NCBI RefSeq assembly: GCF_016641735.1
Contig: NZ_JAEDAO010000001.1
Span: forward strand, 3,100,001-3,164,000
DNA from: Ramlibacter algicola
Lineage (GTDB): Bacteria > Pseudomonadota > Gammaproteobacteria > Burkholderiales > Burkholderiaceae_C
DNA length: 64,000 bases
Direction: 5' to 3'
The notes under the pieces were generated by a model that searched no databases, was not told the origin of the DNA, and saw nothing but the letters and a program-made list of their open reading frames with translations. Both the position numbers and the translations under genes were made by a program. Positions 52,687 through 61,723 of this stretch are shown in pieces (the stretch's first letter is position 1; each line of letters opens with the position of its first letter).

Positions 52687-54554
52687 GCGCCGCCGGCACC
52701 CCGCGCTACCGCCCGCTCGCCTTCGGCGTCACGCGCGCGCACCTGCGACCGGGCGAAGGCGGCGTGCATTACCTGCGCGCCGAGCAGGACCTGCAACCGC
52801 CCGCGCAGCACATGACCGAACGCCTCGTGCACTGGGCGACGCAGGACCCCGACCGCCTGCTGATCGCCCGTCGCGAGAAGCGCGCCGACGGCAGCACCGG
52901 TGACTGGCAGCGCATCACCTACGGCCAGGCACTCGCGGCCGCGCGCAGCATCGGCCAGGCGCTGGTCGATCGCGGCCTGTCGGCCGAGCGGCCCGTCGCC
53001 ATCCTCAGCGAGAACGGCCTCGAGCACGCGCTGCTCGCGCTCGGCTGCCTGTACGCCGGCGTGCCGCATTGCCCGGTGTCGCCGGCCTACTCCACCATCA
53101 GCCAGGACTTCGACAAGCTGCGCCACGTGCTGCGCACCCTCACGCCGGGCCTGGTGTTCGCCAGTGATGCCGCGCGCTACGGCAAGGCCATCGCGGCCAC
53201 GGTCCCGGCCGACGTCGAAGTCGTGCTCGCGGCGGGCGACCTGCCCGGGCGCACCGTCACGCCCTGGCGCGGGATGCTCGACACCGAGCCGACGACGGTC
53301 GACGCCGCGATGCAGGCGATCGGCCCCGACACGATCACCAAGTTCCTGTTCACCAGCGGCTCGACCAAGCTGCCCAAGGGCGTGATCAACACGCACCGCA
53401 TGTGGTGCGCCAACCAGCAGCAGATGCGCCAGTCGATGCCGGTGCTCACCGAGGAGCCGCCGGTGCTGGTGGACTGGCTGCCGTGGAACCACACGTTCGG
53501 CGGCAACCACAACGTGGGCCTGGTGCTCACGAATGGCGGCACGCTGTACGTCGACGACGGCAAGCCGACGCCTGCGCTGATGGCCGAGACGTTGCGCAAC
53601 CTGCGCGAGATCGCGCCCACCGTCTACTTCAACGTGCCCACCGGCTTCGAGGCCATCGCCCACGCGATGAAGAGCGACGCCGCGCTGCGCCGCAACCTGC
53701 TGTCGCGCGTTCGCATGTTCTTCTACGCCGGCGCCGCGCTCGGGCAGCCCGTGTGGGACCTGCTGCACGAGGTGCAGGAAGCCGAACTCGGCGAGCGCAT
53801 CGTGATGGGCACCGGCCTCGGCATGACCGAGTCGTCGCCGTTCGCCATCTTCATCACCAATCCGCAGGTGCGCTCCGGCGACATCGGCCTGCCCTGCCCC
53901 GGCATGGAGCTGAAGCTGGTGCCCGTCGACGGCAAGACCGAGGTCCGCTACAAGGGGCCGAACATCACGCCCGGCTACTGGCGCGCGCCCGAGGCGACGG
54001 CGGAAGCGTTCGACGAGGAAGGCTTCTTCCGCACCGGCGACGCGGTCTGCTGGATCGACGAAAGCAACCACCACCTGGGCCTGCGCTTCGACGGCCGCAT
54101 CGCCGAGGACTTCAAGCTCGCCACCGGCACCTTCGTCAGCGTCGGGCCGCTGCGCGCGAAGATCATCGCGGCCGGGGCGCCCTACGTGCAGGACGCGGTC
54201 GTCACCGGCGAGAACCGCAACGAGGTCGGCGCGCTGCTGATCCCCACGCCCAAGGTGCGGCAGCTCGCGGGCCTGGACGATGGCGCTTCGCTGCAGCAGG
54301 TGCTGGAGAGCGCGCCCGTGCAGGCGCATTTCCGGAAGGTCGCCGACGAGCTGGCGCGAGCGGCCACCGGAAGCGCGACGCGCGTCGCGCGGCTGCACCT
54401 GCTGCACGAACCGCCTTCGATCGACAAGGGCGAGGTCACCGACAAGGGCTCGATCAACCAGCGCGCGGTACTGCACCACCGGGCCGCCCTGGTGCAGGCG
54501 TTCCACGAGGAGCGCCTGCCCCTCACCGTCAAGCCGCAAGGAACCGCCGCATGA
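52683..54554 (+). CDS. feruloyl-CoA synthase-like acyl-CoA ligase
   Basis: 623 residues, the length of the Comamonadaceae feruloyl-CoA synthase group. The AMP-binding P-loop is TSGSTKLPKG at 224-233. VDWLPWNHTFGGNHNVG, MGTGLGMTESSPFAIF and FFRTGDAVCW are further ANL motifs. C-terminal DKGEVTDKGSINQRAVL carries the GEVTDKGSINQ segment with the catalytic lysines. It would activate a hydroxycinnamate or similar phenylpropanoid with ATP and CoA. ATGA overlaps with both neighbours place it in the crotonase-ligase-SDR operon. Confidence 0.87.
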   Translation: MSAAGTPRYRPLAFGVTRAHLRPGEGGVHYLRAEQDLQPPAQHMTERLVHWATQDPDRLLIARREKRADGSTGDWQRITYGQALAAARSIGQALVDRGLSAERPVAILSENGLEHALLALGCLYAGVPHCPVSPAYSTISQDFDKLRHVLRTLTPGLVFASDAARYGKAIAATVPADVEVVLAAGDLPGRTVTPWRGMLDTEPTTVDAAMQAIGPDTITKFLFTSGSTKLPKGVINTHRMWCANQQQMRQSMPVLTEEPPVLVDWLPWNHTFGGNHNVGLVLTNGGTLYVDDGKPTPALMAETLRNLREIAPTVYFNVPTGFEAIAHAMKSDAALRRNLLSRVRMFFYAGAALGQPVWDLLHEVQEAELGERIVMGTGLGMTESSPFAIFITNPQVRSGDIGLPCPGMELKLVPVDGKTEVRYKGPNITPGYWRAPEATAEAFDEEGFFRTGDAVCWIDESNHHLGLRFDGRIAEDFKLATGTFVSVGPLRAKIIAAGAPYVQDAVVTGENRNEVGALLIPTPKVRQLAGLDDGASLQQVLESAPVQAHFRKVADELARAATGSATRVARLHLLHEPPSIDKGEVTDKGSINQRAVLHHRAALVQAFHEERLPLTVKPQGTAA

Positions 54555-55315
54555 ACATCCAGGGACAGGCCGCACTGGTCACCGGCGGGGCCTCCGGCTT
54601 GGGCGAGGCCACCGCGCGCGAGCTGGCGCGGCTGGGCGCCAAGGTCGCCGTGCTCGACGTCAACGCCGTCCTGGCGGAAAAGGTCGCCGCGGACATCGGC
54701 GGCATTGCCTGCCAGTGCGACATCACCAGCACCGACAGCATGCAGGCCGCGCTCGCGAAAGCCGAGGCGAAGCATGGCCCGGCTCGCATCCTGATGAACA
54801 TCGCCGGCATCGGCAGTGCCAAGCGGGTGGTGCAGAAGGACGGCGGCCCCGCGCCGCTGGACGACTTCGCGCGCGTGATCAACGTGAACCTGGTCGGCTC
54901 GTACAACGCCGCCCGCCTGTTCGCCGCCGCCTGCGCCAAGCTGCCGCCGCTCGACGGCGGCGAGCGCGGCGTGATGCTGTTCACCGCCTCGATCGCGGCG
55001 TTCGACGGCCAGGTCGGCCAGCAGGCCTACAGCGCATCCAAGGGCGGCCTGGTCGGCATGACGCTGCCGATGGCGCGCGACCTGGCGCAGCACGGCATCC
55101 GCGTGTGCACCATTGCGCCGGGCCTGTTCGCCACCCCGCTGCTCAAGGAACTGCCCGAGCCGGTGCAGCAGTCGCTGGCCGCCTCGATCCCGTTCCCGCC
55201 GCGGCTGGGCAAACCCGAAGAGTTCGCCCAGCTCGCCTGCCATATCGTCAAGAACCAGCACCTCAACGGCGAGGTGATCCGCCTCGATGGCGCGCTGCGG
55301 ATGGCGCCGCGCTGA
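54551..55315 (+). CDS. SDR-family 3-hydroxyacyl-CoA dehydrogenase-like protein
   Basis: 254 residues. The cofactor motif is TGGASGLG at 11-18, with acidic Asp near 38 (VAVLDVNA) indicating NAD preference. NIAG and the catalytic Tyr160-x-x-x-Lys164 (QAYSASKGG) follow. It resembles short-chain 3-hydroxyacyl-CoA (HSD10-like) dehydrogenases. In this operon it would oxidise the beta-hydroxy aryl-CoA to the beta-keto ester that the divergent amidohydrolase cleaves. Overlaps the ligase by 4 bp. Confidence 0.9.
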   Translation: MNIQGQAALVTGGASGLGEATARELARLGAKVAVLDVNAVLAEKVAADIGGIACQCDITSTDSMQAALAKAEAKHGPARILMNIAGIGSAKRVVQKDGGPAPLDDFARVINVNLVGSYNAARLFAAACAKLPPLDGGERGVMLFTASIAAFDGQVGQQAYSASKGGLVGMTLPMARDLAQHGIRVCTIAPGLFATPLLKELPEPVQQSLAASIPFPPRLGKPEEFAQLACHIVKNQHLNGEVIRLDGALRMAPR

Positions 55316-55338
55316 CCGATTTCAACCAGGAGACGAAC

Positions 55339-56460
55339 ATGAAACTCGCCCGCACCCTGATCGCCGCCGCGGTCACCCTCGCGGCCGCCGGCGCAGCGCT
55401 GGCCGACATCAACGTCGGCGTGAGCCTGTCGCTGACGGGCCCCGGCTCCGGCCTGGGCCTGCCGATGCAGAACCAGTTCAAGCTGTTCCCCAAGGAGATC
55501 GCGGGCGAGAAGGTCAACCTGATCATCCTCGACGACGCGTCCGACCCGGGCAAGGGCGTGAGCAACGCGCGCCGCTTCGTCACCGAGGACAAGGTCGACC
55601 TGATCATCGGCTCCTGCCTCACGCCCGTCGCCGGCGCGATGACCCCGGTGGCCACCGAGGCGAAGACGGTGCAGCTGTCCGCATCGCCCGTGGGCGGCGA
55701 CAGCCCCTGGCTGTTCCGCCTGCCGCAGGGCAACGACGTCATGGCCCACGCGATGGTGGAGCACATGAAGAAGCAGAACGTCAAGACGATCGGCTTCCTC
55801 GGCTACACCGACGCCTACGGCGAGCTGTGGCTCAAGGCGCTGACGCCGCTGCTCGAGAAGAACGGCATGAAGCTGGTGGCCACGGAGCGCTTCGCGCGCA
55901 CCGACACCAGCGTGACGCCGCAGGCCCTCAAGCTCACGTCCGCGAATCCCGATGCGATCGTCGTGGTCGCCTCCGGCTCCGGCGCGGCGATGCCGCAGAT
56001 GGGCCTGGTCGAGCGCGGCTACAAGGGCAAGGTCTACCAGACGCACGCCGCCGCCACCGGCGACCTGATGCGCATCGGCGGCAAGGCCGTCGAGGGCACC
56101 TTCGTCACCTCCGGCCCCGCGGTGGTCGGCCAGCAGCTGCCGGACAGCCACCCGTCGAAGAAGGTGGCGATCGACTTCTACACGAACTACGAGAAGCAGT
56201 TCGGCCCGCCCAACCAGTTCGCCGGCCACAGCTACGACGCCGCCATCGCGCTGCAGAAGGCCGTGCCCATCGCCAAGCAGAAGGCCAAGCCGGGCACGCC
56301 CGAGTTCCGCGCCGCGCTGCGCGACGCCTTCGAGACCATGGGCCGCACCGTGTTCGCGCACGGCGTGATGAACTGGACCAAGGACGACCACTGGGGCTAC
56401 ACGAACGAGACCGGCGTGATGCTCAAGGTGGTCGACGGCAAGTTCGTCGTCGAGAAGTGA
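55339..56460 (+). CDS. HAAT ABC transporter substrate-binding protein (phenylpropanoid operon)
   Basis: 373 residues. The signal peptide is MKLARTLIAAAVTLAAAGAALA. The mature protein is of the Leu/Ile/Val-binding fold: INVGVSLSLTGPGSGLGLPMQNQFKLFP, IIGSCLTPVAGAMTPVATEAKTVQLSASP and GHSYDAAIALQKAV. HAAT receptors in such clusters, for example with Rhodopseudomonas p-coumarate genes, bind aromatic acids, so a phenylpropanoid ligand is likely. AGGAGA lies 6 bp upstream. A strong hairpin follows the stop. Confidence 0.92.
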   Translation: MKLARTLIAAAVTLAAAGAALADINVGVSLSLTGPGSGLGLPMQNQFKLFPKEIAGEKVNLIILDDASDPGKGVSNARRFVTEDKVDLIIGSCLTPVAGAMTPVATEAKTVQLSASPVGGDSPWLFRLPQGNDVMAHAMVEHMKKQNVKTIGFLGYTDAYGELWLKALTPLLEKNGMKLVATERFARTDTSVTPQALKLTSANPDAIVVVASGSGAAMPQMGLVERGYKGKVYQTHAAATGDLMRIGGKAVEGTFVTSGPAVVGQQLPDSHPSKKVAIDFYTNYEKQFGPPNQFAGHSYDAAIALQKAVPIAKQKAKPGTPEFRAALRDAFETMGRTVFAHGVMNWTKDDHWGYTNETGVMLKVVDGKFVVEK

Positions 56461-56467
56461 ATCCGCG

Positions 56468-56489
56468 GCGGGCGGCGGACGCCGCCCGC
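56468..56489 (+). terminator. GC hairpin after the receptor gene
   Basis: A perfect 9-bp stem GCGGGCGGC/GCCGCCCGC with a GGAC loop, 8 bp after the receptor stop. It has no T-run, so partial termination or 3'-end protection of the receptor message is more likely than a full stop. A half repeat (GTCATCCCGGCGCAGGCCGG, 56498-56517) follows. Confidence 0.6.
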
Positions 56490-56553
56490 TGAAGGATGTC
56501 ATCCCGGCGCAGGCCGGGATCCATAGCGCCGCGCCAGCGGCCAACGAGATTCC

Positions 56554-57591
56554 ATGGACCTCTCCATCGCCGGCATCCTCGCCCTCGACGGGCTGACCAG
56601 CGGCGCCGTCTATGCGCTGCTCGCGCTGGCCACGGTGCTGGTGTTTGCCGTCACGCGCGTCATCTTCATCCCGCAGGGCGAGTTCGTCGCCTTCGGCGCG
56701 CTGACGCTCGCCCTCTTCCAGGCCGGCAAGGTGCCGGGGACCGTGTGGTTCCTGCTCGTGCTGGCCGTGCTCGCGGTGCTGGGCGACCTGTGGAACGGCG
56801 TCCGGCACCACGTCCCGCCGCGCCGCCTGGCGATCGGCGCCTTCCGCACCTTGGCGTGGCCGGTGCTCGCGTCGGCCGTGGCCGTGTGGGCGGCCCCGCG
56901 CAATTTCCCGCTGCCGGTGCAGGCGCTGCTGACTCTGGCCCTCGTCGCGCCGTTCGGCTCGCTGATCTACCGGCTCGCCTACGAATCGCTGGCCGACGCG
57001 TCGGTACTGGTGCTGCTGATCGTCTCGGTCGGCGTGCACTTCGCGCTGGTGGGCTTCGGCCTGTTCTTCTTCGGCGCCGAAGGCTTCCGCAACCCGAGCT
57101 TCTGGGACCAGCGCTTTTCCGCCGGCGCACTGTCGCTGAGCGGCCAGACGCTGATCATCTTCGCGGCGTCCATCGCGCTGATCGTCGCGCTGTGGCTGTT
57201 CTTCGGCCGCACGCTCACCGGCAAGGCGCTGCGCGCCACCGCCGTCAACCGCGCCGGCGCACGCCTGATGGGCATCTCGTCCAGCGCCGCCGGCCGCCTT
57301 GCCTTCACGATGGCCGCCTTCATCGGCGCGCTGTCCGGCCTGCTGATCGGCCCGACGACCACCGTGTTCTACGACAGCGGCTTCCTGATCGGCCTCAAGG
57401 GCTTCGTGGCCGCCGTGTTCGGCGGCCTCGCGAGCTACCCGCTGGCACTGGTCGGCGCGCTGGGCGTCGGCCTGCTGGAAAGCTTCGGCTCCTTCTATGC
57501 CAGCGCGTTCAAGGAAGTGATCGTGTTCTCCTCGATCCTGCCGGTGCTGCTCTGGCGCTCGCTGCGCGACCCGCACGGGGACGAACACTGA
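56554..57591 (+). CDS. HAAT ABC transporter permease (LivH-type)
   Basis: 345 residues, about nine membrane helices, longer than typical LivH because of an inserted hydrophilic plus hydrophobic stretch around residues 75-135 ([35 protein letters not shown]). Core features are [34 protein letters not shown] and the C-terminal [29 protein letters not shown]. The stop overlaps the start of the permease/ATPase fusion (TGATG). Confidence 0.92.
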   Translation: MDLSIAGILALDGLTSGAVYALLALATVLVFAVTRVIFIPQGEFVAFGALTLALFQAGKVPGTVWFLLVLAVLAVLGDLWNGVRHHVPPRRLAIGAFRTLAWPVLASAVAVWAAPRNFPLPVQALLTLALVAPFGSLIYRLAYESLADASVLVLLIVSVGVHFALVGFGLFFFGAEGFRNPSFWDQRFSAGALSLSGQTLIIFAASIALIVALWLFFGRTLTGKALRATAVNRAGARLMGISSSAAGRLAFTMAAFIGALSGLLIGPTTTVFYDSGFLIGLKGFVAAVFGGLASYPLALVGALGVGLLESFGSFYASAFKEVIVFSSILPVLLWRSLRDPHGDEH

Positions 57592-59360
57592 TGGCTGCCC
57601 TGCGGCGCTTCGCCTTCCCCGCCTTCGCGGCGCTGATGCTCCTGCTGCCGGCGCTGCCGGTGCCGGACTTCTGGATCACGCAGTCGATCTACATCGGCCT
57701 TTATGCGCTCGTCGCGCTCGGCCTGGTGCTGCTCACCGGCGTCGCGGGCCTCACCTCCTTCGGCCAGGCCGCCTTCGTCGGCGTCGGCGCGTACACCGCG
57801 GCGTTCATGACCGTGAAGCTGGCGGCGTCACCGTGGCTCGCGCTCGTCATCGGCGTCGGCCTCGCGATCGCCGCGGCATTGCTGCTGGGCGCGATCACGT
57901 TGCGCATGTCGGGCCACTACCTGCCGCTGGCCACCATTGCCTGGGGCCTGGCGCTCAACTACACGATGGCCAACATGGACTGGCTGGGCAAGTACGACGG
58001 CCTCCTGGGCGTGCCGACGCTGTCCGTCTTCGGCCAGGACTTGGGCACGGGGCGCGGCCTGCACGTGATGGTGTGGCTGCTCGCGCTGCTGGCCGCCTGG
58101 GGCTGCGCCAACCTGCTCGACTCGCGCACCGGCCGCGCGATCCGCGCGCTCAAGGGCGGCGCCACGATGCCCGAGGCGATGGGCATCTCCACCTTCCGCG
58201 CCAAGCTGACGGTCTTCGTGCTGGCCGCGGTGCTGGCCGCCGTGTCGGGCTGGCTGTTCGCGTTCTTCCAGCGCACGGTGAACCCGTCGCCGTTCTCGCT
58301 CGGCAAGGGCATCGAATACCTGTTCATGGCGGTGCTGGGCGGGGTCGGCCATGTGTGGGGCGCGTTCCTGGGCGCCGCGGTGGTGAAGATCGTCGAGGAC
58401 CAATTGCAGGTGCTGCTGCCGCGCCTGATCGGCACCAGCGGCAACTTCGAGACCATCGTGTTCGGCGTGGTGCTGGTGGTGGTGCTGAAGTACGCGCCCG
58501 ACGGCCTGTGGACCTTCATCGTGCGCCGGCTGCCTCGCGCGGACGGGCGCCGCGATTGGGACGGCGCGTCCGCGCTCGATGCTCGCGACAAGCCGGTGCA
58601 CGGCGAGCCCCTGCTCGATGTCGACAAGGCGCGCAAGGAATTCGGTGGCCTGGTCGCCGTCAACGACGTCGGGTTCTCGATTCGCGCCGGCGACATCGTC
58701 GGCCTGATCGGCCCCAACGGCGCCGGCAAGTCGACCACCTTCAACCTCGTGACGGGCGTGCTGTCGCTCACCGCCGGCGACGTGCGCTGGCGCGGCCGCT
58801 CGATCGCCGGCATGCCCTCGCGCGACATCGCCCGCCTGGGCATCTCGCGCACCTTCCAGCACGTCAAGATGATCCCGGACATGACCGTGCTGGAGAACGT
58901 CGCGCTCGGCGGCCACCTGCGTGGCCGCGCCGGCACCGTGCGCGCGATGCTGCGGATCGACCGCGACGAGGAACGGCGGCTGTTCGCGGAAGCCGAGCGG
59001 CAACTGGCGCGCATCGGCATGGCCGACCGCATGCACGAACTCGCAGGCAACCTCGCGCTCGGGCCGCAACGCCTGATGGAAATTGCGCGCGCCCTGTGCA
59101 CCGACCCCGCCCTGCTGCTGCTGGACGAACCCGCCGCCGGCCTGCGCCACAAGGAGAAGCAGGCGCTGGCCGCCGTGCTGCGCCAGCTGCGCGACGGGGG
59201 CATGAGCCTGCTGCTGGTGGAGCACGACATGGAATTCGTCATGGGCCTCACCGACCGCATCGTCGTGATGGAGTTCGGCACCCGCCTGATGGAAGGCACG
59301 CCCGCCGAAGTGCAGGCCAGCCCCGCGGTGCGCGCGGCTTACCTGGGAACGGAGCACTGA
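57591..59360 (+). CDS. fused HAAT permease-ATPase (LivM-LivG in one polypeptide)
   Basis: 589 residues. The N-terminal ~310 residues are a LivM permease (GLYALVALGLVLLTGVAGLTSFGQAAFVGVGAYTAAF, FMAVLGGVGHVWGAFLGAAVVK). A hydrophilic linker (about 315-345) leads to a LivG ATPase with Walker A GPNGAGKST at 374-382, a signature degenerated to LALGPQR, Walker B LLLLDEPAAGL and a switch VEHDMEF. The other HAAT system in this window keeps these as two genes. Fusion fixes a 1:1 permease:ATPase ratio. Overlaps both neighbours. Confidence 0.93.
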   Translation: MAALRRFAFPAFAALMLLLPALPVPDFWITQSIYIGLYALVALGLVLLTGVAGLTSFGQAAFVGVGAYTAAFMTVKLAASPWLALVIGVGLAIAAALLLGAITLRMSGHYLPLATIAWGLALNYTMANMDWLGKYDGLLGVPTLSVFGQDLGTGRGLHVMVWLLALLAAWGCANLLDSRTGRAIRALKGGATMPEAMGISTFRAKLTVFVLAAVLAAVSGWLFAFFQRTVNPSPFSLGKGIEYLFMAVLGGVGHVWGAFLGAAVVKIVEDQLQVLLPRLIGTSGNFETIVFGVVLVVVLKYAPDGLWTFIVRRLPRADGRRDWDGASALDARDKPVHGEPLLDVDKARKEFGGLVAVNDVGFSIRAGDIVGLIGPNGAGKSTTFNLVTGVLSLTAGDVRWRGRSIAGMPSRDIARLGISRTFQHVKMIPDMTVLENVALGGHLRGRAGTVRAMLRIDRDEERRLFAEAERQLARIGMADRMHELAGNLALGPQRLMEIARALCTDPALLLLDEPAAGLRHKEKQALAAVLRQLRDGGMSLLLVEHDMEFVMGLTDRIVVMEFGTRLMEGTPAEVQASPAVRAAYLGTEH

Positions 59361-60103
59361 TGGCCGCCCCGCTGCTGCAAGTGCGCGACCTGCACGCCGG
59401 CTACGGCCGGGCGGAGGTGCTGGCCGGCCTCGGCTTCGAACTCGCCGCCGGCCAGGTCGTCACCGTGATCGGCCCGAATGGCGCGGGCAAGTCGACGACC
59501 CTGAACGCGCTCATGGGCCTGCTGCCGTTCCGCGGCCAGGTCACCTTCGATGGCCACGACCTCTCCGACACGACGCTGGAAGAGCGCGTGATGCTCGGCC
59601 TGGCATTGGTGCCCGAACGCCGCGAGCTGTTCTCCACCATGCCGGTCGAGGACAACCTGGTGCTGGGCGGCTATCGGCCGATGCGGCTGAAGGTGCCGGG
59701 CTGGCGCGACGGGCTGGAGCGCGTCTACACCCTGTTCCCGCGCCTGAAGGAACGCCGCGCGCAGCTGGCCGGCACGCTGTCGGGCGGCGAGCGCCAGATG
59801 CTGGCCGTCGGGCGCGCGCTGATGGCGCAGCCCAAGCTCTTGATGCTCGACGAGCCCAGCCTCGGCCTCGCACCGCTGGTGGTGCGAGAGATCTTCCAGA
59901 CCATCCGCCACCTGCGCGAACAGGGCGTGTCGATCCTGCTGGTCGAGCAGAACGCCCGCGCCGCGCTCGAAGTCGCCGACCACGGCTACGTGCTGGAGAC
60001 CGGTGAGATCCGCATGCACGGCGCCGCCCGCGACCTCGCGAGCGACCCGCGCGTCATCGACACCTACCTGGGGGCGGCCCGCGCCCCCGGCAGCCCCGAT
60101 TGA
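59360..60103 (+). CDS. livF: HAAT ABC transporter ATP-binding protein (LivF-type)
   Basis: 247 residues. Walker A GPNGAGKS, signature LSGGERQMLAVGRAL, Walker B LLMLDEPSLGLAP and switch LLVEQNARAALEVAD are all canonical. The start overlaps the fusion gene stop. It completes the transporter with the fused LivM-LivG and the LivH-type permease. The next gene, a Bug receptor, follows by 28 bp. Confidence 0.95.
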   Translation: MAAPLLQVRDLHAGYGRAEVLAGLGFELAAGQVVTVIGPNGAGKSTTLNALMGLLPFRGQVTFDGHDLSDTTLEERVMLGLALVPERRELFSTMPVEDNLVLGGYRPMRLKVPGWRDGLERVYTLFPRLKERRAQLAGTLSGGERQMLAVGRALMAQPKLLMLDEPSLGLAPLVVREIFQTIRHLREQGVSILLVEQNARAALEVADHGYVLETGEIRMHGAARDLASDPRVIDTYLGAARAPGSPD

Positions 60104-60131
60104 TTGCTTTCCCCACGACCAGGAGACATCC

Positions 60132-61121
60132 ATGAGCACCCGTCGACAGTTCGTCCAGTCCTCCGCCGCGTTCGGCCTGCTGGCCGCGGTCGCGCCCGCG
60201 TTGCGCGCGCAAGGGTTCGAGCAGGTGAAGATCGTCAACGGCTTCCCCGCGGGCGGCACCGCCGATGCCACCGCGCGCCGCGTCGGCGAGCGCATGGGCG
60301 GCACGGCGTACACGAAGAACGCGGCCGTCGTCGAGAACAAGCCGGGCGCTGGCGGCCGCATCGCGTGCGAAGTGGTGAAGGCGTCCAGGCCCGATGGCAC
60401 GACGCTGCTGCTGACGCCGTACTCGATGATGTCGATCTACCCGCACATCTACACGAAGCTCAGCTACGACCCGGTCAAGGACTTCGCGCCGGTCTCGATC
60501 GCCGCGATCATGACCCACGCCCTCAGCGTCGGCCCGATGGTGCCGGCCAGCGTGAAGACGGTGCGCGACTACCTCGCGTGGGCCAAGGCGAATCCGGACA
60601 AGGCCAACTACGGCTCGCCCGCCGCGGGCTCGACGCCGCACTTCCTGGGCGCCCTGCTCGGCCTGAACACCGGCACCGACCTGAAGCACGTGCCGTACCG
60701 CGGCTCCGCGCCGGCGGTGGCCGACATGATCGGCGGCACGCTCGCCTCGTGCTCCACGCCCACCGGCGATGCGCTGGCGAACCATCGCGCCGGCAAGGTG
60801 CGCATCCTCGCCACCTCCGGCGCGCAGCGCACGCCGTTCACGCCCGATGTCGCGACCTACGCGGAGCAAGGCTTCGGCGACCTGACGACCGAGGAATGGT
60901 TCGGCTTCTATGCGCCGGCCGGCACGCCCGCCAACGTGATCGCGTCGGCCCACCAGGCGATCGGCCAGGCGCTCAAGGAGAAGAGCGTGGTCGACTCGCT
61001 CGCCCTCATGGGCCTGGTGGCGCAGGGCTCCACGCCGCAGGAGATGGCCAAGAGCCAGCACGACGAGATGACGCGCTGGGGCCCGCTGGTCAAGAAGATC
61101 GGCTTCACCGCGGATTCCTGA
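60132..61121 (+). CDS. Bug-family substrate-binding protein
   Basis: 329 residues. The Tat-like signal is MSTRRQFVQSSAAFGLLAAVAPALRAQG; AGGAGA lies 6 bp upstream. VKIVNGFPAGGTADATARRVGERMGG, VVENKPGAGGRIACEVV and NYGSPAAGSTPHFLGALLG are the Bug hallmarks. It lacks TctAB partners. It sits between the HAAT ATPase and the MarR gene, so it probably belongs to the same aromatic-uptake regulon. Confidence 0.92.
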   Translation: MSTRRQFVQSSAAFGLLAAVAPALRAQGFEQVKIVNGFPAGGTADATARRVGERMGGTAYTKNAAVVENKPGAGGRIACEVVKASRPDGTTLLLTPYSMMSIYPHIYTKLSYDPVKDFAPVSIAAIMTHALSVGPMVPASVKTVRDYLAWAKANPDKANYGSPAAGSTPHFLGALLGLNTGTDLKHVPYRGSAPAVADMIGGTLASCSTPTGDALANHRAGKVRILATSGAQRTPFTPDVATYAEQGFGDLTTEEWFGFYAPAGTPANVIASAHQAIGQALKEKSVVDSLALMGLVAQGSTPQEMAKSQHDEMTRWGPLVKKIGFTADS

Positions 61122-61127
61122 TTCGCG

Positions 61128-61604
61128 ATGCCGCGTCCCGCCACGGCTGCCAGGCACGAGCCGCCCGTCGTCGAGCAGGTCGACACGACCTTCCTGGAAG
61201 GCCTGCTCGGCTACAACGCGCGCCGCGCGGCGCTGTCCGTCATCGAGGTCTTCCTCGAGCGGATGGACGTCTACAAGCTGCGGCCGGTCGACTTCTCGGT
61301 GCTGTCCCTCGTCGTGCACAACCCGGGCATCACCTCCCGGCAGTTGTGCACCACGCTGGGCATCCTGCCGCCCAACCTGGTGAGCCTGGTGGGCGGGCTG
61401 GAGAAGCGCGGCCTGATCGAACGCATGCCGCATCCGCGCGATGGCCGCGCCACCGGCCTGCATCCCACGGCCGCGGCCCAGAAGATGATGCGGCAAGCCG
61501 AGCGCACAGCCGCCGAGCTGGAAGCGCACGCGGCGCGCCGGCTCTCCCCCAGCGAGCACAAGACGCTGCTGCGGCTGCTGCGCAAGATGTACCGGGACGA
61601 TTGA
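61128..61604 (+). CDS. MarR-family transcriptional regulator
   Basis: 158 residues. A winged helix-turn-helix core: FSVLSLVVHNPGITSRQLCTTLGILPPNLVSLVGGLEKRGLIERMPHPRDGRATGLHPTAAAQKMM, with the DxR wing (RDGRAT). It is the last gene of the phenylpropanoid block, 6 bp after the Bug receptor. MarR proteins in hydroxycinnamate clusters (CouR, FerR, HcaR) repress until the CoA thioester is formed. A matching palindrome is at 51861-51883. Confidence 0.93.
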   Translation: MPRPATAARHEPPVVEQVDTTFLEGLLGYNARRAALSVIEVFLERMDVYKLRPVDFSVLSLVVHNPGITSRQLCTTLGILPPNLVSLVGGLEKRGLIERMPHPRDGRATGLHPTAAAQKMMRQAERTAAELEAHAARRLSPSEHKTLLRLLRKMYRDD

Positions 61605-61609
61605 TTTCC

Positions 61610-61693
61610 GTCGTCCCCGCGGAGGCGGGGACCCATCGCTTCCGCCGGGGATGAAGCGCCGCAGCGGTGGACTCCCGCCTCCGCGGGAATGAC
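61610..61693. repeat. paired palindromic repeat, family A
   Basis: The left half is GTCGTCCCCGCGGAGGCGGG. The right half, CTCCCGCCTCCGCGGGAATG followed by AC, is one base from the ATTCCC-N8-GGGAAT form. It begins 5 bp after the MarR stop and encodes the false N-terminal extension MDSRLRGNDESGG of the next frame. Confidence 0.85.
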
Positions 61694-61723
61694 GAATCTG
61701 GAGGTGCGGTTATCGTTGCGGCC

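Noticed and set aside
61667..61723. Extension MDSRLRGNDESGG... of the AhpD-like protein
   Set aside because: Same repeat-derived peptide that appears before unrelated genes; not conserved protein sequence.
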